DNA of 64,000 nucleotides from Corynebacterium epidermidicanis (GTDB lineage Bacteria; Actinomycetota; Actinomycetes; Mycobacteriales; Mycobacteriaceae): NCBI RefSeq assembly GCF_001021025.1, contig NZ_CP011541.1, positions 930,001 to 994,000 of the forward strand, read 5' to 3'. Shown piece by piece: positions 41,956 to 50,653 of this stretch (position 1 is its first letter; each line of letters starts with the position of its first letter). The notes under the pieces were generated by a model. It saw only the letters and a program-made list of their open reading frames with translations, ran no database searches and was not told where the DNA came from. The position numbers and the translations under genes were made by a program.

Positions 41956-43128
41956 CTACATCAAGGACTTATAAACGTCGACTGTCTGTTGGGCGATCGT
42001 AGCCCAGGAAAAGTCATTGACAGCCCGCGCACGACCAGCCTCGCCCATCTCCTTGGCCCGAGTGCGGTCGGCGACCATCTTGTTCACGCCCTCGGCGATG
42101 CCACGTTCGAAGCCCTCGGCATCCGATTCGTCGTAGTGGACGAGGGTGCCGGTCACGCCGTCGACAACCACCTCAGGGATACCTCCGACATCAGAGGCCA
42201 CTACCGCGGTGCCACAGGCCATTGCTTCGAGGTTCACGATGCCGAGCGGCTCGTAAATCGACGGACAGACGAAAGTATCTGCTGCCGTCAGGATCTCTTG
42301 AATCTTGTCTTTAGGCAGGAAGTCTTGTACCCAGAACACGCCGTCGCGCTGTCCTTGCAATTCTTCCACCAGGGCCTTCGTTTCGGCGGCGATTTCGGGG
42401 GTGTCCGGTGCTCCCGCGCAGAGGACGAGCTGGACGCCGTCGTCGAAAAGCTTGGCGGCTTTGACCAGGTGGCCGACACCCTTCTGCCGGGTGATGCGCC
42501 CAACAAATGCCACGATTGGGCGGCTAGGATCCACGCCGAGCTCAGTGAGCACAGATTCTGGGTTTTCTTCGAAGGTGGGGCGAGGCTGCCACAGCTGGGT
42601 GTCGATGCCGTTGAGCACAATGCGCACCTTATCCGGCTCGATGCGTGGGTAGGCGTCGAGGATGGAATCCTTCATGCGTGCGGACACAGCGATCACCGCA
42701 TCGGCGTACTCCATTGCGTTCTTTTCCGACCATGAAGAGACCTCGTAGCCACCCCCGAGTTGCTCTCGCTTCCACGGGCGGTGCGGCTCCAAGGAGTGTG
42801 CCGTAGCGACATGAGGGATGTTATAGAGGCGAGCCGCGAGGTGACCGCCCAAACCGGCGTACCACGTGTGGGAGTGCACCACGTCGATATTGTTGGCGGC
42901 GTGTGCCATCCGGAGGCCGGTGGACAAAGTCTGGATAGACGGGTTCGCGTCCTTGAGCTCGGGATCGACCCCGTGGACATAAACATTGACTTCGTCGCGA
43001 GGCGCGCCCATGCAATGCACGTCTACCTCGGTGATCTCTCGCATGAAGCGGGTGAGCTCGGCAATGTGTACGCCGGCGCCACCGTAGATCTCTGGCGGAT
43101 ATTCCTTGGTCATCATTCCAACTCGCAT
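41956..43128 (-). CDS. glgA: Glycogen synthase-type glycosyltransferase (GlgA/GlgM)
   Basis: 390 residues, GT-B fold. The N-terminal MRVGMMTKEYPPEIYGGAGVH gives the KxGGL-like loop of the GT4 group; the C-terminal domain has VGRITRQKG and the nucleotide-sugar motif CPSIYEPLGIVNLEAMACG with the conserved Glu pair. In corynebacteria the gene beside glgC is called glgA. The mycobacterial counterpart (Rv1212c, GlgM) makes maltose-1-phosphate from ADP-glucose, so the acceptor could be glucose-1-phosphate or a glucan. ATG 43128 is preferred to an upstream in-frame start. Divergent from glgC. Confidence 0.92.
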   Translation of the reverse strand: MRVGMMTKEYPPEIYGGAGVHIAELTRFMREITEVDVHCMGAPRDEVNVYVHGVDPELKDANPSIQTLSTGLRMAHAANNIDVVHSHTWYAGLGGHLAARLYNIPHVATAHSLEPHRPWKREQLGGGYEVSSWSEKNAMEYADAVIAVSARMKDSILDAYPRIEPDKVRIVLNGIDTQLWQPRPTFEENPESVLTELGVDPSRPIVAFVGRITRQKGVGHLVKAAKLFDDGVQLVLCAGAPDTPEIAAETKALVEELQGQRDGVFWVQDFLPKDKIQEILTAADTFVCPSIYEPLGIVNLEAMACGTAVVASDVGGIPEVVVDGVTGTLVHYDESDAEGFERGIAEGVNKMVADRTRAKEMGEAGRARAVNDFSWATIAQQTVDVYKSLM

Positions 43129-43281
43129 AGTTTCGAATCTAGCCGTGGATGAACTTTCGTGCAGGAACAAGTCTCGTTGCCACAGCCACGCAGCTTATCG
43201 ACGGGTGTAGCCGGGGGGCCAAAATGCCCCAATATCGACTTTGTCCTGCACAGTCAGCCGAAAGTGTCTAGGTTGGAAAGA

Positions 43282-44499
43282 GTGAGGAGCCAACCACATG
43301 TCCTAGCAATTGTCCTTGCAGGTGGAGAAGGGAAACGACTTTTCCCGCTCACTGCAGACCGAGCCAAGCCAGCTGTACCTTTCGGCGGCACGTACCGATT
43401 GATCCACTTCGTGCTCTCCAACCTGGTTAATGCCGGCTTTATGCAGATTTGCGTATTGACCCAGTACAAGTCACATTCCCTTGACCGCCACATCTCCCAA
43501 TCGTGGCAGCTCTCCGGGCTAACGGGGCAGTACATCACCCCGGTGCCCGCGCAGCAGCGCTTGGGTAAGCGTTGGTACACCGGTTCTGCAGACGCGATCT
43601 TGCAGTCGCTGAACCTGATTTACGATGAAAACCCGGACTACGTCATCGTCTTCGGTGCGGACCACGTCTACCGCATGGACCCACGTCAGATGCTCGACGA
43701 TCACATCGCGTCGGGCAAGTCCGTCACTGTCGCTGGAATCCGCGTCCCACGAGCCGAGGCAACCGCTTTTGGTTGCATCCAAGCGGAAGAAGACGGCACA
43801 ATCACCGAATTCCTGGAAAAGCCTGCCGATCCACCCGGCACGCCAGATGACCCGGATGCAACATTTGCTTCCATGGGCAATTACATCTTCAACACCGATG
43901 CGCTCATCGCTGCGCTGACGGCCGACGAAGACGACGAAGAGTCTGCTCACGACATGGGTGGCGACATCATCCCGTACTTCGTTAAACGTGGTGAAGCAAA
44001 CGTTTATGACTTTTCGGCAAATGTGGTGCCAGGCTCCACGAAACGCGACCAGGGCTACTGGCGAGACGTGGGTACCATCGACGCCTTTTATGAAGCGCAC
44101 ATGGATCTCATCTCCGTGCTGCCGGTGTTCAATCTTTACAACCGTAGTTGGCCGATCCACTCGACCGAAGATGGAAACTTCCCCCCAGCCAAGTTCGTCC
44201 AAGGTGGTATCGCACAGTCCTCGATGGTTGCTTCCGGCTGCATTATTTCCGGCGGTACTGTACGCAATTCGGTGTTGTCCAACAACGTGATCGTTGAGGA
44301 AGGTGCCACAGTTGAAGGATGCGTGCTCATGCCAGGTGTGCGCGTGGGCAAGGGCGCCGTGGTTCGTCACTCGATTCTGGACAAAAACGTAGTGGTCACT
44401 GAAGGTGAGTTCATCGGTGTTGACCACGAGCGCGACTCCTCACGATTCACCATCAGCGCAGGTGGCGTGGTGTGTGTCGGTAAGAACGAACGCGTATAA
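43282..44499 (+). CDS. glgC: Glucose-1-phosphate adenylyltransferase GlgC
   Basis: 405 residues, normal length. The N-terminal [18 protein letters not shown] binds nucleotide; FLEKP with its Lys contacts glucose-1-phosphate, and a C-terminal left-handed beta-helix ([20 protein letters not shown]) gives allosteric control. It makes ADP-glucose for glycogen and maltose-1-phosphate routes. Residue 42 is His in RLIHFVLSN, where the family is nearly always RLIDF. Start GTG 43282 after GGAAAG. Divergent from glgA, from which 153 bases separate it. Confidence 0.94.
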   Translation: MRSQPHVLAIVLAGGEGKRLFPLTADRAKPAVPFGGTYRLIHFVLSNLVNAGFMQICVLTQYKSHSLDRHISQSWQLSGLTGQYITPVPAQQRLGKRWYTGSADAILQSLNLIYDENPDYVIVFGADHVYRMDPRQMLDDHIASGKSVTVAGIRVPRAEATAFGCIQAEEDGTITEFLEKPADPPGTPDDPDATFASMGNYIFNTDALIAALTADEDDEESAHDMGGDIIPYFVKRGEANVYDFSANVVPGSTKRDQGYWRDVGTIDAFYEAHMDLISVLPVFNLYNRSWPIHSTEDGNFPPAKFVQGGIAQSSMVASGCIISGGTVRNSVLSNNVIVEEGATVEGCVLMPGVRVGKGAVVRHSILDKNVVVTEGEFIGVDHERDSSRFTISAGGVVCVGKNERV

Positions 44500-44526
44500 C
44501 CCACGTAGTTGCGTTCTGCATGATTT

Positions 44527-44574
44527 CCCCTTTTCGTTTGCTGCAATGTAGGAGACGAAAGGGGGTTCCTTTTT
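44527..44574 (+). terminator. glgC terminator
   Basis: CCCCTTTTCGT pairs with ACGAAAGGGG with one bulged T, then GTTCC and a T5 run. Confidence 0.75.
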
Positions 44575-44840
44575 GGGGGTTAAGTAAAGAAGAGTGTGTC
44601 CAGTCGGTGTGTCGCCGGCGGTGCGGGTTTGCTGCACAAGTGCTATGTCGTCGCTTCGGCGTAGTCCGACTACGTAGAGCAGCGTTTTTTAGTGAATAAA
44701 ATCCCACGGCGGTAGTCCGACTACGCCGAAGTGACGACATAGAGCGGGCTATGGCTCCCAGACAACAATAGATACTGGTTTGAGGACCACGACCTTGCGG
44801 AAGTCAGGACTCAGAGAAGTACTTTTCTTTACTCACCCCC
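44575..44840. repeat. Dispersed palindromic repeat, copy C, with terminal inverted repeats
   Basis: Inner arms of 31 bp at 44643-44673 and 44712-44742 match at 29 positions and include the palindrome GTAGTCCGACTAC. The T-rich centre is GCGTTTTTTAGTGAA. The ends form a second inverted repeat: GGGGGTTAAGTAAAGAA at 44575 and TTCTTTACTCACCCCC ending at 44840. The left 60 bases are shared with copy B. The size of about 266 bp, lack of a gene and nested inverted repeats resemble a MITE. Confidence 0.75.
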
Positions 44841-45059
44841 ATGTCTCAGCGTTATCCGCAAACTTGACCACACCACCGCGCTGCTACAAGGCAGATTTAG
44901 GGGCATATGGTGCGGTCAAGTTAGAGGGGTGTGCGGGCACTTCCAGCACTCTCGCTCTCGTGTCCTGAATGTCCTCGAAGTTGCTCAAAATCGCCGCCAG
45001 AAGTGAGCAATCTCAAAGGCAATCGGTGGCCAGGACCAGCCAGGACCAGCCAGGACGCG
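44841..45059. repeat. Intergenic inverted repeats and short tandem repeat
   Basis: There are two 15-bp arms (AACTTGACCACACCA at 44861, TGGTGCGGTCAAGTT at 44908) with one mismatch, a TTGCTCA/TGAGCAA repeat at 44981-45010, and a tandem CAGGACCAGC repeated 2.6 times at 45031-45056, ending at the methyltransferase stop. No gene. Confidence 0.65.
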
Positions 45060-45704
45060 CTATCGCTTGGTGACGATCGTCAGCCCCGCGCCTAAGGGGA
45101 GACGACACAACAGGGCGCCATCAAGTTCGCGCAGGTATGCATCTGTTGCGCGGGCGGCGACCGTGTCGCGGTCTTTACGCGATTCGTCGGCAATTGTCCC
45201 GTCGAGAAGCGCATTGGTCACGATGAGCACGCCACCGGAGGAAAGCAGTGGCCAGGCTGCGTCGACGAACGCGCGAAGGTCAGCGGGGTGGACGTCGCCG
45301 TAAACGAGCTGGTAGGAGTCGTTTGCCAGGCGTCCCATGACCTCAAGTGGTCGTGAGGGGAGGAAGCGGTAGGCAGACGTGCGGTAACCGGCGGCCTGGA
45401 AGCTGGTTTTGGCTTGTCGCTGATGCTCGGTTTCGGGATCGATGCAGGTGAGGTGCCCCTTCTCGCCGAGCCCCTTAAGTAGGTAAAGGCCGACCACGCC
45501 GGCGGCTGGCGTGACCGCGATAGCCCCGGCATTGTCCGCGGTGGCGGCACCGGCGGCCAAAGTTGCTAGCAAGGAACCCGTGATCGGGTCCGGAACAGCT
45601 AAGCCAAACTCCTCGGCATGCTGGCGGGCATCAGCCACAAATGCTTCTTCAGTGCTAGTGGCCACGATGTAGTTGGTTAGTGCGGTGGTAGCAGTATCGT
45701 TCAC
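45060..45704 (-). CDS. O-methyltransferase (Rv1220c-like)
   Basis: 214 residues. SAM-dependent class I fold with a degenerate glycine motif (AIAVTPAAGVVGLYLLKGL), the acidic residue in LTCIDPETEHQRQAK and YGDVHPADLRAFVDAAWPLL. This is the family 3 O-methyltransferase that sits divergent from sigE in mycolata (Rv1220c position). Substrate unknown. GTG start. Confidence 0.85.
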   Translation of the reverse strand: MNDTATTALTNYIVATSTEEAFVADARQHAEEFGLAVPDPITGSLLATLAAGAATADNAGAIAVTPAAGVVGLYLLKGLGEKGHLTCIDPETEHQRQAKTSFQAAGYRTSAYRFLPSRPLEVMGRLANDSYQLVYGDVHPADLRAFVDAAWPLLSSGGVLIVTNALLDGTIADESRKDRDTVAARATDAYLRELDGALLCRLPLGAGLTIVTKR

Positions 45705-45877
45705 ACAGGTCAGTGTAGAAGCCTGACCAGCTGAAGGGGCGGAGCACGCGCGCCTTGTGACAATTGAGGGAAAAGGGATAATTGTGGCTAAAGCGCCTGC
45801 TGTGTGCTGCCTAGGCAGCGATGGGCGTGACCGTTATCAAACTGTGTCCGCAGTTTAAGCAAATTGATGTCTTATTT

Positions 45878-45906
45878 GGAATATTCCCTGAGTTTCGCTC
45901 GTTAAG
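45878..45906 (+). promoter_or_regulatory. Candidate ECF-sigma (SigH-type) promoter of sigE
   Basis: GGAAT at 45878-45882, 18 bases, then GTTAA at 45901-45905 matches the SigH-type pattern GGAA(T/C)...GTT. Predicted transcription begins about 50 bases before the sigE ATG. A palindrome GCTGCCTAGGCAGC at 45806-45819 lies further upstream. Confidence 0.6.
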
Positions 45907-45963
45907 GTGAGTAGTGCATTGTTCAATTAGCTATTCCTTCTAAGGGCAGGCAGAATTAACACC

Positions 45964-46677
45964 ATGAAATCCGTAGACTCTTCGCACGTTTCTCGCTTGA
46001 ACGGGTCCGTTGTGGCCCGAGCAGAGCACGGCGTAGGTGAGGAGTTTGGCCCCTCCGCAGCACCCGCCTCCGGTGAGGCATCAGTTCCTCAAGTTGACGA
46101 GCTAACCGGCACCGCCGCTTTTGATGCCGGTATTGCTGGGATGCCTACTTGGGCAGAACTCGTTCAGGAACACGCTGACTCGGTCTATCGTCTAGCTTTC
46201 CGGCTGAGCGGTAACCAACACGATGCAGAGGACCTGACCCAAGAGACCTTCATGCGCGTGTTTCGTTCCATCAAGAGCTACCAGCCCGGAACCTTTGAAG
46301 GCTGGCTTCACCGCATCACCACGAATCTATTCTTGGATATGGTGCGCCATCGCGCGAAAATTCGCATGGAAGCCTTGCCGGAAGACTATGAGCGTGTCCC
46401 CGGAACCGACCTCACCCCAGAACAGGCATATAACGTAGCCAACTTGGATCCTGCCCTCCAGGCAGCGCTTGATGGCCTCAGCCCTGAGTTTCGTGTTGCG
46501 GTCGTGCTTTGTGACGTCATCGGGATGTCCTACGACGAAATAGCAGATACCCTCGGTGTGAAATTGGGTACAGTGCGTTCGCGAATCCACCGTGGCCGTT
46601 CTCAGCTGCGAGCTGCGTTGGAAGCTGCCGCTGAGACCGATGAATCCGCACAGTTGTTGATCCAGTCGAAGGTCTAG
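45964..46677 (+). CDS. sigE: ECF RNA polymerase sigma factor SigE
   Basis: 237 residues. An N-terminal extension of about 60 residues is followed by region 2 ([32 protein letters not shown]) and region 4 ([40 protein letters not shown]). SigE controls envelope, surface and heat stress responses in mycolata. It is followed by its anti-sigma gene. A SigH-type promoter motif lies upstream. After the TAG stop the same frame continues open through a minisatellite. Confidence 0.95.
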   Translation: MKSVDSSHVSRLNGSVVARAEHGVGEEFGPSAAPASGEASVPQVDELTGTAAFDAGIAGMPTWAELVQEHADSVYRLAFRLSGNQHDAEDLTQETFMRVFRSIKSYQPGTFEGWLHRITTNLFLDMVRHRAKIRMEALPEDYERVPGTDLTPEQAYNVANLDPALQAALDGLSPEFRVAVVLCDVIGMSYDEIADTLGVKLGTVRSRIHRGRSQLRAALEAAAETDESAQLLIQSKV

Positions 46678-46702
46678 TCGAAGCAAAATTGGGTAGGCTC
46701 GG

Positions 46703-46774
46703 GAGCCAAAGCCCAAGGTGCAGCCAAAGCCCAAGGTGGAGCCAAAGCCCAAGGTGGAGCCAAAGCCCAAGGTG
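46703..46774 (+). repeat. 18-bp minisatellite between sigE and the anti-sigma gene
   Basis: Four copies of GAGCCAAAGCCCAAGGTG (the second begins CAGCC) are exact otherwise. The period is a multiple of three; in the sigE frame each unit would read GAKAQG, without a stop until 46785. Confidence 0.95.
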
Positions 46775-46825
46775 CTCAGAGCTAGCCCCAAGAATCACAG
46801 ATTTGCCAGCCCCACAGGTGAATAA

Positions 46826-47281
46826 ATGCCGACGATCTGGAAAGGAGTCGAACAGTTCGTGGTTGCAACGCCAAAGAGGCCATTTCGGCCGCATCTCCCG
46901 CAGCTACCAAAGCTGACTGAAGCGCGCGATCGCGCCGACCACGGCTTTGACTCCATCGAACACCTCAGCGCGGAAGCTATCGCCGGCTACGTCGATAACG
47001 AGCTGCCGACGATCGCAATGAACCGTGCGCGCGTCCATCTGGTCCACTGCGCAGAATGTCGGGCCGAGGTGCTTGCTCAACGACGAGCCTCAGAACGGCT
47101 TCGCAAGAGCGCAGCAGAGGAACTGTCCGCACCGAGTTCGCTATTAGACAAACTCACCTCAATCGCCCAATCTTGCCCGGAGGGGCCACCCGCGGACGAC
47201 CTTCCGGCAGCTCGTGCTACCAGTTTCAGCGCCCGGGTAGAAACGTTTTATCGGGCGGTCAAGAAAGCGCACGGCAAGTAG
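46826..47281 (+). CDS. cseE: Anti-sigma-E factor (RseA/CseE, zinc-type)
   Basis: 151 residues. The zinc-associated anti-sigma motif is H71-x3-C75-x2-C78 (HLVHCAEC), in the helical segment EHLSAEAIAGYVDNELPTIAMNRARVHL. No transmembrane helix is present, so it is soluble like mycobacterial RseA. It would sequester SigE under reducing conditions. AGGTGA lies 4-5 bases before ATG 46826. The basic N-terminal 40 residues are less conserved, so the true start could be slightly internal. Confidence 0.9.
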   Translation: MPTIWKGVEQFVVATPKRPFRPHLPQLPKLTEARDRADHGFDSIEHLSAEAIAGYVDNELPTIAMNRARVHLVHCAECRAEVLAQRRASERLRKSAAEELSAPSSLLDKLTSIAQSCPEGPPADDLPAARATSFSARVETFYRAVKKAHGK

Positions 47282-47287
47282 TGAGAC

Positions 47288-47293
47288 TAGAGT
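47288..47293 (+). promoter_or_regulatory. Candidate -10 element for leaderless tatB transcript
   Basis: TAGAGT lies seven bases before the GTG start of tatB with no ribosome-binding site between them. Confidence 0.4.
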
Positions 47294-47300
47294 GAGATAA

Positions 47301-47771
47301 GTGTTTACGAATGTCGGTTGGGGCGAGATCCTCGTCCTGTTCATCATTGGCCTCATTTTCATCGGGCCGGAGCGCCTTCCCAAGGTGATCCAAGACGTGC
47401 GAGCTGCGTTGCTGGCCGCGCGCACCGCCATTGACAATGCCAAAAAAGGCCTCAATGACGAATTCGGTGGCGAGTTTGATGAGTTCCGCAAACCACTTTC
47501 GGACCTAGCTACGCTCCAACGGATGGGGCCACGCGCCGCAATCACCAAAGCGCTCCTCGACGGCGACGACTCCTTCCTCGACAACTTCGATCCAAAAAAG
47601 ATCATGGCAGAAGAGGACACTGCGGGACAGACGGAACGAGCTCGCGCAGCACTTCATAAAACCGACCCTACGATGGAGCTCACCCCGGAAACTCAGCAAG
47701 TACCCCGCCCAGACACCGACGATCAGAACAAGCCGCCTGCCGGCGGCTTCTCCTGGGCCGACATCACCTAG
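47301..47771 (+). CDS. tatB: Sec-independent protein translocase subunit TatB
   Basis: 156 residues: a single N-terminal helix (MFTNVGWGEILVLFIIGLIF) with the hinge GPERLP, an amphipathic helix (KVIQDVRAALLAARTAIDNAKKGL), and a long acidic tail. TatB delivers twin-arginine precursors to TatC. It lies in its usual position after the anti-sigma gene. GTG start. Four-base overlap with the convergent monooxygenase. Confidence 0.93.
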   Translation: MFTNVGWGEILVLFIIGLIFIGPERLPKVIQDVRAALLAARTAIDNAKKGLNDEFGGEFDEFRKPLSDLATLQRMGPRAAITKALLDGDDSFLDNFDPKKIMAEEDTAGQTERARAALHKTDPTMELTPETQQVPRPDTDDQNKPPAGGFSWADIT

Positions 47772-48832
47772 CTGTCGGGATTACTGAGAAACAGCGCAGC
47801 TGCCTGCGCTGCTATCTTGGCAAATGGCACTACGCCGATGATGGTGTCCGCCGCTGGCCCTACCCAGTCGCCGTAGCCCACGAAGAACATTCCGGGCACC
47901 CCGATCGCTTGCGTGTTTTGCACCAAAATGTGGTGTTGCTGATCGCGCTGCAGAGGAACGTGAGCCAAGTGCTGGAGTGCTGGCCGGAACCCGGTGCACC
48001 AGATCACGGCGTCGATAAGCTGGCTGGAGCCGTTAGCCCAGTGGATCTCGCTGGAGCCGAACCTGTCAAACATCGGGTGGCTGCGAAGGATTCCGGCGTC
48101 GCGCGCGGTTCGAACCGGGGGAACCGCGACGATGTCGCCGAGCGCACGCAACCCACCATCGTCGGTTTCTCCGCGTTCGATGGCAGCCAGGCGTTGCTTG
48201 GCTACGTTAAAGAGCGCCTCGCCGTCGTAGTCGTCGGGAAGGAAACGTGGCGGTCGGAGCGTGCACCAGGTGACATGGCGTGCCACTCCTGCCAGGTCCG
48301 CAGCGATCTGGGCTCCAGAGTTGCCACCGCCGACTACCGCCACGCGTCGATTGCTGAACGCTTGCGCGGTGCGGTAATCCCGGGAGTGCAGCATCGTGCC
48401 GGAAAAGTCCCGCGCGCCGGGGACGTAGGGGACGAACGGCCTCGACGCATTGCCGGTGCAGTTGATGACCACACGAGCGGAGAGCTGCTCGCCGGAAGAT
48501 AGTGTGAGCTGAAATGGGCTGTGCCCGCTGACCTCGGTTACTCGATAGCCACGCATAACTAGGAAGCCGTAGCGCTGCTCGTAAGCAGTGAAATAGTTGA
48601 TGATTTCGCCCGGGGTGGGGTAGTAGTCGGCGGTAGCGGGGAGTCGCCATCCTGGCAACGAGGAGATGTGCCAAGGGGAAAATAGGCGTAGCGATTCCCA
48701 CGTAAATGGCCAGGAGCCGCCTGGCTGTGGAGAGGCGTCGATCAGCACGACATCAAGGTCGTGGCTTCGAAGGTAGTAGGCGGTGGCAAGACCCGCTTGA
48801 CCAGCTCCGATAATGACAACATCGTGGGTCAT
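47768..48832 (-). CDS. FAD-dependent monooxygenase/oxidoreductase
   Basis: 354 residues with two dinucleotide-binding motifs: GAGQAGLATAYYL (FAD, N-terminal) and GGGNSGAQIAADL (NADPH, about residue 170). Between them FSGTMLHSRDY resembles the Baeyer-Villiger/flavin monooxygenase fingerprint. Similar proteins include ArsO and putative flavoprotein monooxygenases. No arsenic genes are adjacent, so the substrate is unknown. Confidence 0.87.
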   Translation of the reverse strand: MTHDVVIIGAGQAGLATAYYLRSHDLDVVLIDASPQPGGSWPFTWESLRLFSPWHISSLPGWRLPATADYYPTPGEIINYFTAYEQRYGFLVMRGYRVTEVSGHSPFQLTLSSGEQLSARVVINCTGNASRPFVPYVPGARDFSGTMLHSRDYRTAQAFSNRRVAVVGGGNSGAQIAADLAGVARHVTWCTLRPPRFLPDDYDGEALFNVAKQRLAAIERGETDDGGLRALGDIVAVPPVRTARDAGILRSHPMFDRFGSSEIHWANGSSQLIDAVIWCTGFRPALQHLAHVPLQRDQQHHILVQNTQAIGVPGMFFVGYGDWVGPAADTIIGVVPFAKIAAQAAALFLSNPDS

Positions 48833-48865
48833 GTGGGCCTTGCCTTTCCGTGCTGAACGTAAAAC

Positions 48866-49999
48866 TTAGGAGCGTGCCACGCCCAAGCCTAGGGTCTTGC
48901 CAGCCAGGGACTCCCGACGCACGTGCAACTTGTCGGCCACCGCGTTGATCGCCTGGGCGGTCGGGGAATCTGGGTGTGAAAGCACAACTGGGACGCCGGT
49001 GTCGCCGCCAGCGCGCAGCTCCGGATCCAACGGGATCGAGCCAAGCATAGCGACGTCCGTACCGGTCAACACGCTTAGCCGGTCCGCGACTTGCTGGCCA
49101 CCGCCTTCACCAAAGACGTTAATCGTGCTGCCGTCAGGCAGGACCATCGCGCCCATGTTTTCGATTACTCCCGCGAGACGCTGGTGCGTCTGCAGCGACG
49201 CAGTACCGGCCCGTTCAGCGACATCTGCGGCCGCCGACTGCGGGGTAGTGACCACAAGGAGTTCTGCGTTCGGCAGGAGTTGGCCGATGGCGATGGCAAC
49301 GTCACCGGTTCCCGGTGGGAGGTCGAGAAGCAGGATGTCGAGGTCGCCCCAGAAAACATCGGCGAGGAACTGTTGGATAGCCCGTTGTAGCATCGGCCCA
49401 CGCCACATCACTGGGGCATTACCTTCGGTGAACTGCGCAATGGAGATCATCTTTACGCCGTGCGCCTGGACTGGCATGATCATGTCATCTACGGCGCTTG
49501 GGCGGGCGTCAGAGCCCAAGAGGCCAGGGACGGAGTGGCCGTAGATGTCGGCGTCGAGAATGCCGACGGAAAGGCCACGTTGAGCGAGGGCAACGCCCAG
49601 GTTGACGGTCATGGAGGACTTTCCGACACCACCCTTACCCGAAGCCACGGCGAACACGCGAGTGGTGGAATTTGGCTTCGCGAATGGGATCTCTGGGGTC
49701 TCTGCGGAGCCGCGCAGATTGGTGCGCAATTGTCGACGCTGTTCGTCGCTCATCACGTCGGTGGAAACCTGCACGTTGGCTACCCCTGGAATCTCCAGGA
49801 CGGCAGCTTCGACGTTTGCCACGATGGTGTTCTTCATCGGGCAGCCGGCGATGGTCAAGAAGACCTCAACGGCGACGTTTGCCCCGTCAATTCGGATGGA
49901 TTTCACCATGCCGAGCTCGGTGATTGGCTTTCCGATTTCTGGGTCGTCTACTCGTGCCAGGGCACTACGGACGGCATCTTCGCTTATCACGTTAGTCAC
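48866..49999 (-). CDS. mrp: Iron-sulfur cluster carrier Mrp/ApbC
   Basis: 377 residues. N-terminal MIP18-type domain (DDPEIGKPITELGMVKSI; TIAGCPMKNTI) and a C-terminal P-loop ATPase with the deviant Walker A SGKGGVGKSS, DADIYGHSVPGLLG and DLPPGTGD. The C-terminal CxxC of many Mrp proteins is absent (ENMGAMVLPDG), as is common in actinobacteria. It carries Fe-S clusters to target proteins. GTG start. Conserved position near tatB. Confidence 0.94.
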   Translation of the reverse strand: MTNVISEDAVRSALARVDDPEIGKPITELGMVKSIRIDGANVAVEVFLTIAGCPMKNTIVANVEAAVLEIPGVANVQVSTDVMSDEQRRQLRTNLRGSAETPEIPFAKPNSTTRVFAVASGKGGVGKSSMTVNLGVALAQRGLSVGILDADIYGHSVPGLLGSDARPSAVDDMIMPVQAHGVKMISIAQFTEGNAPVMWRGPMLQRAIQQFLADVFWGDLDILLLDLPPGTGDVAIAIGQLLPNAELLVVTTPQSAAADVAERAGTASLQTHQRLAGVIENMGAMVLPDGSTINVFGEGGGQQVADRLSVLTGTDVAMLGSIPLDPELRAGGDTGVPVVLSHPDSPTAQAINAVADKLHVRRESLAGKTLGLGVARS

Positions 50000-50071
50000 G
50001 GGTCTCTAGCTTACTCGCGCCGTCTACCCCAACCGGCAGCCGGGGCGAGGGCCACGCAACAGCAAGCCCTC

Positions 50072-50653
50072 CTAGTCGCGCGAACGTTCCACGTCACCCT
50101 GGGTGGGTTCGGCGAGTTCCGTGACCTCGCCTGGGTTTTCCTCATGCTCGCGGGCAATGCGGGCGGCTGACTCATCGTCCAGCTTTGCCTCAATGCGTTC
50201 GAGCATGCCGTGCAGATCCTCTAACTCGTGGCGGAGGTAATCGCGGGTGACATTTTCGCCAAGCGCCAGGCGGACACTGGCGAGTTCGCGGGCAAGGAAT
50301 TCCGTATCCGCCTTCGTTTGCTCTGCTCGACGCCGGTCTTCCGCGAGCGAGACGCGGTCACGGTCCTCTTGTCGATTTTGCGCTAACAAGATCAGCGGAG
50401 CAGCGTAGGCAGCCTGCGTCGAAAAAGCCAGGTTTAGCAGGATAAACGGGTAGGGGTCCCAGGAAAACGCGACCACTCCGACATTCAACGCGATCCAGCA
50501 AATCACAAAAACGGTCTGCCAAAACAGGTACTCGCCCGTGCCGAAGAAACGCGCGACCTTTTCCGCGAGTGCTCCAATGGCATCCGCATCGACTTGCAGT
50601 AAACGGCGCTTCTTTCCGACGGCAGGCGTATCGAGTGCAGAACGGTCAGCCAC
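50072..50653 (-). CDS. DUF1003 membrane protein
   Basis: 193 residues. Two close transmembrane helices (YLFWQTVFVICWIALNVGVV; FILLNLAFSTQAAYAAPLIL) with the DUF1003 motif QNRQEDRDR, then a coiled coil and an acidic tail. Function unknown. Its start overlaps the MgtE-N gene by eight bases, as in mycobacteria, suggesting a joint role with that magnesium-type protein. Confidence 0.9.
   Translation of the reverse strand: MADRSALDTPAVGKKRRLLQVDADAIGALAEKVARFFGTGEYLFWQTVFVICWIALNVGVVAFSWDPYPFILLNLAFSTQAAYAAPLILLAQNRQEDRDRVSLAEDRRRAEQTKADTEFLARELASVRLALGENVTRDYLRHELEDLHGMLERIEAKLDDESAARIAREHEENPGEVTELAEPTQGDVERSRD

Noticed and set aside
41872-42735. 287-codon plus-strand frame opposite glgA
   Set aside because: It is an antisense shadow of glgA; composition is rich in His, Arg and Gly without family match.
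44978-45026. TCAAAGGCAATCGG shared with 54627-54640, suggesting another repeat family
   Set aside because: A single 14-base match is expected by chance in a 64-kb window and the flanks align poorly.
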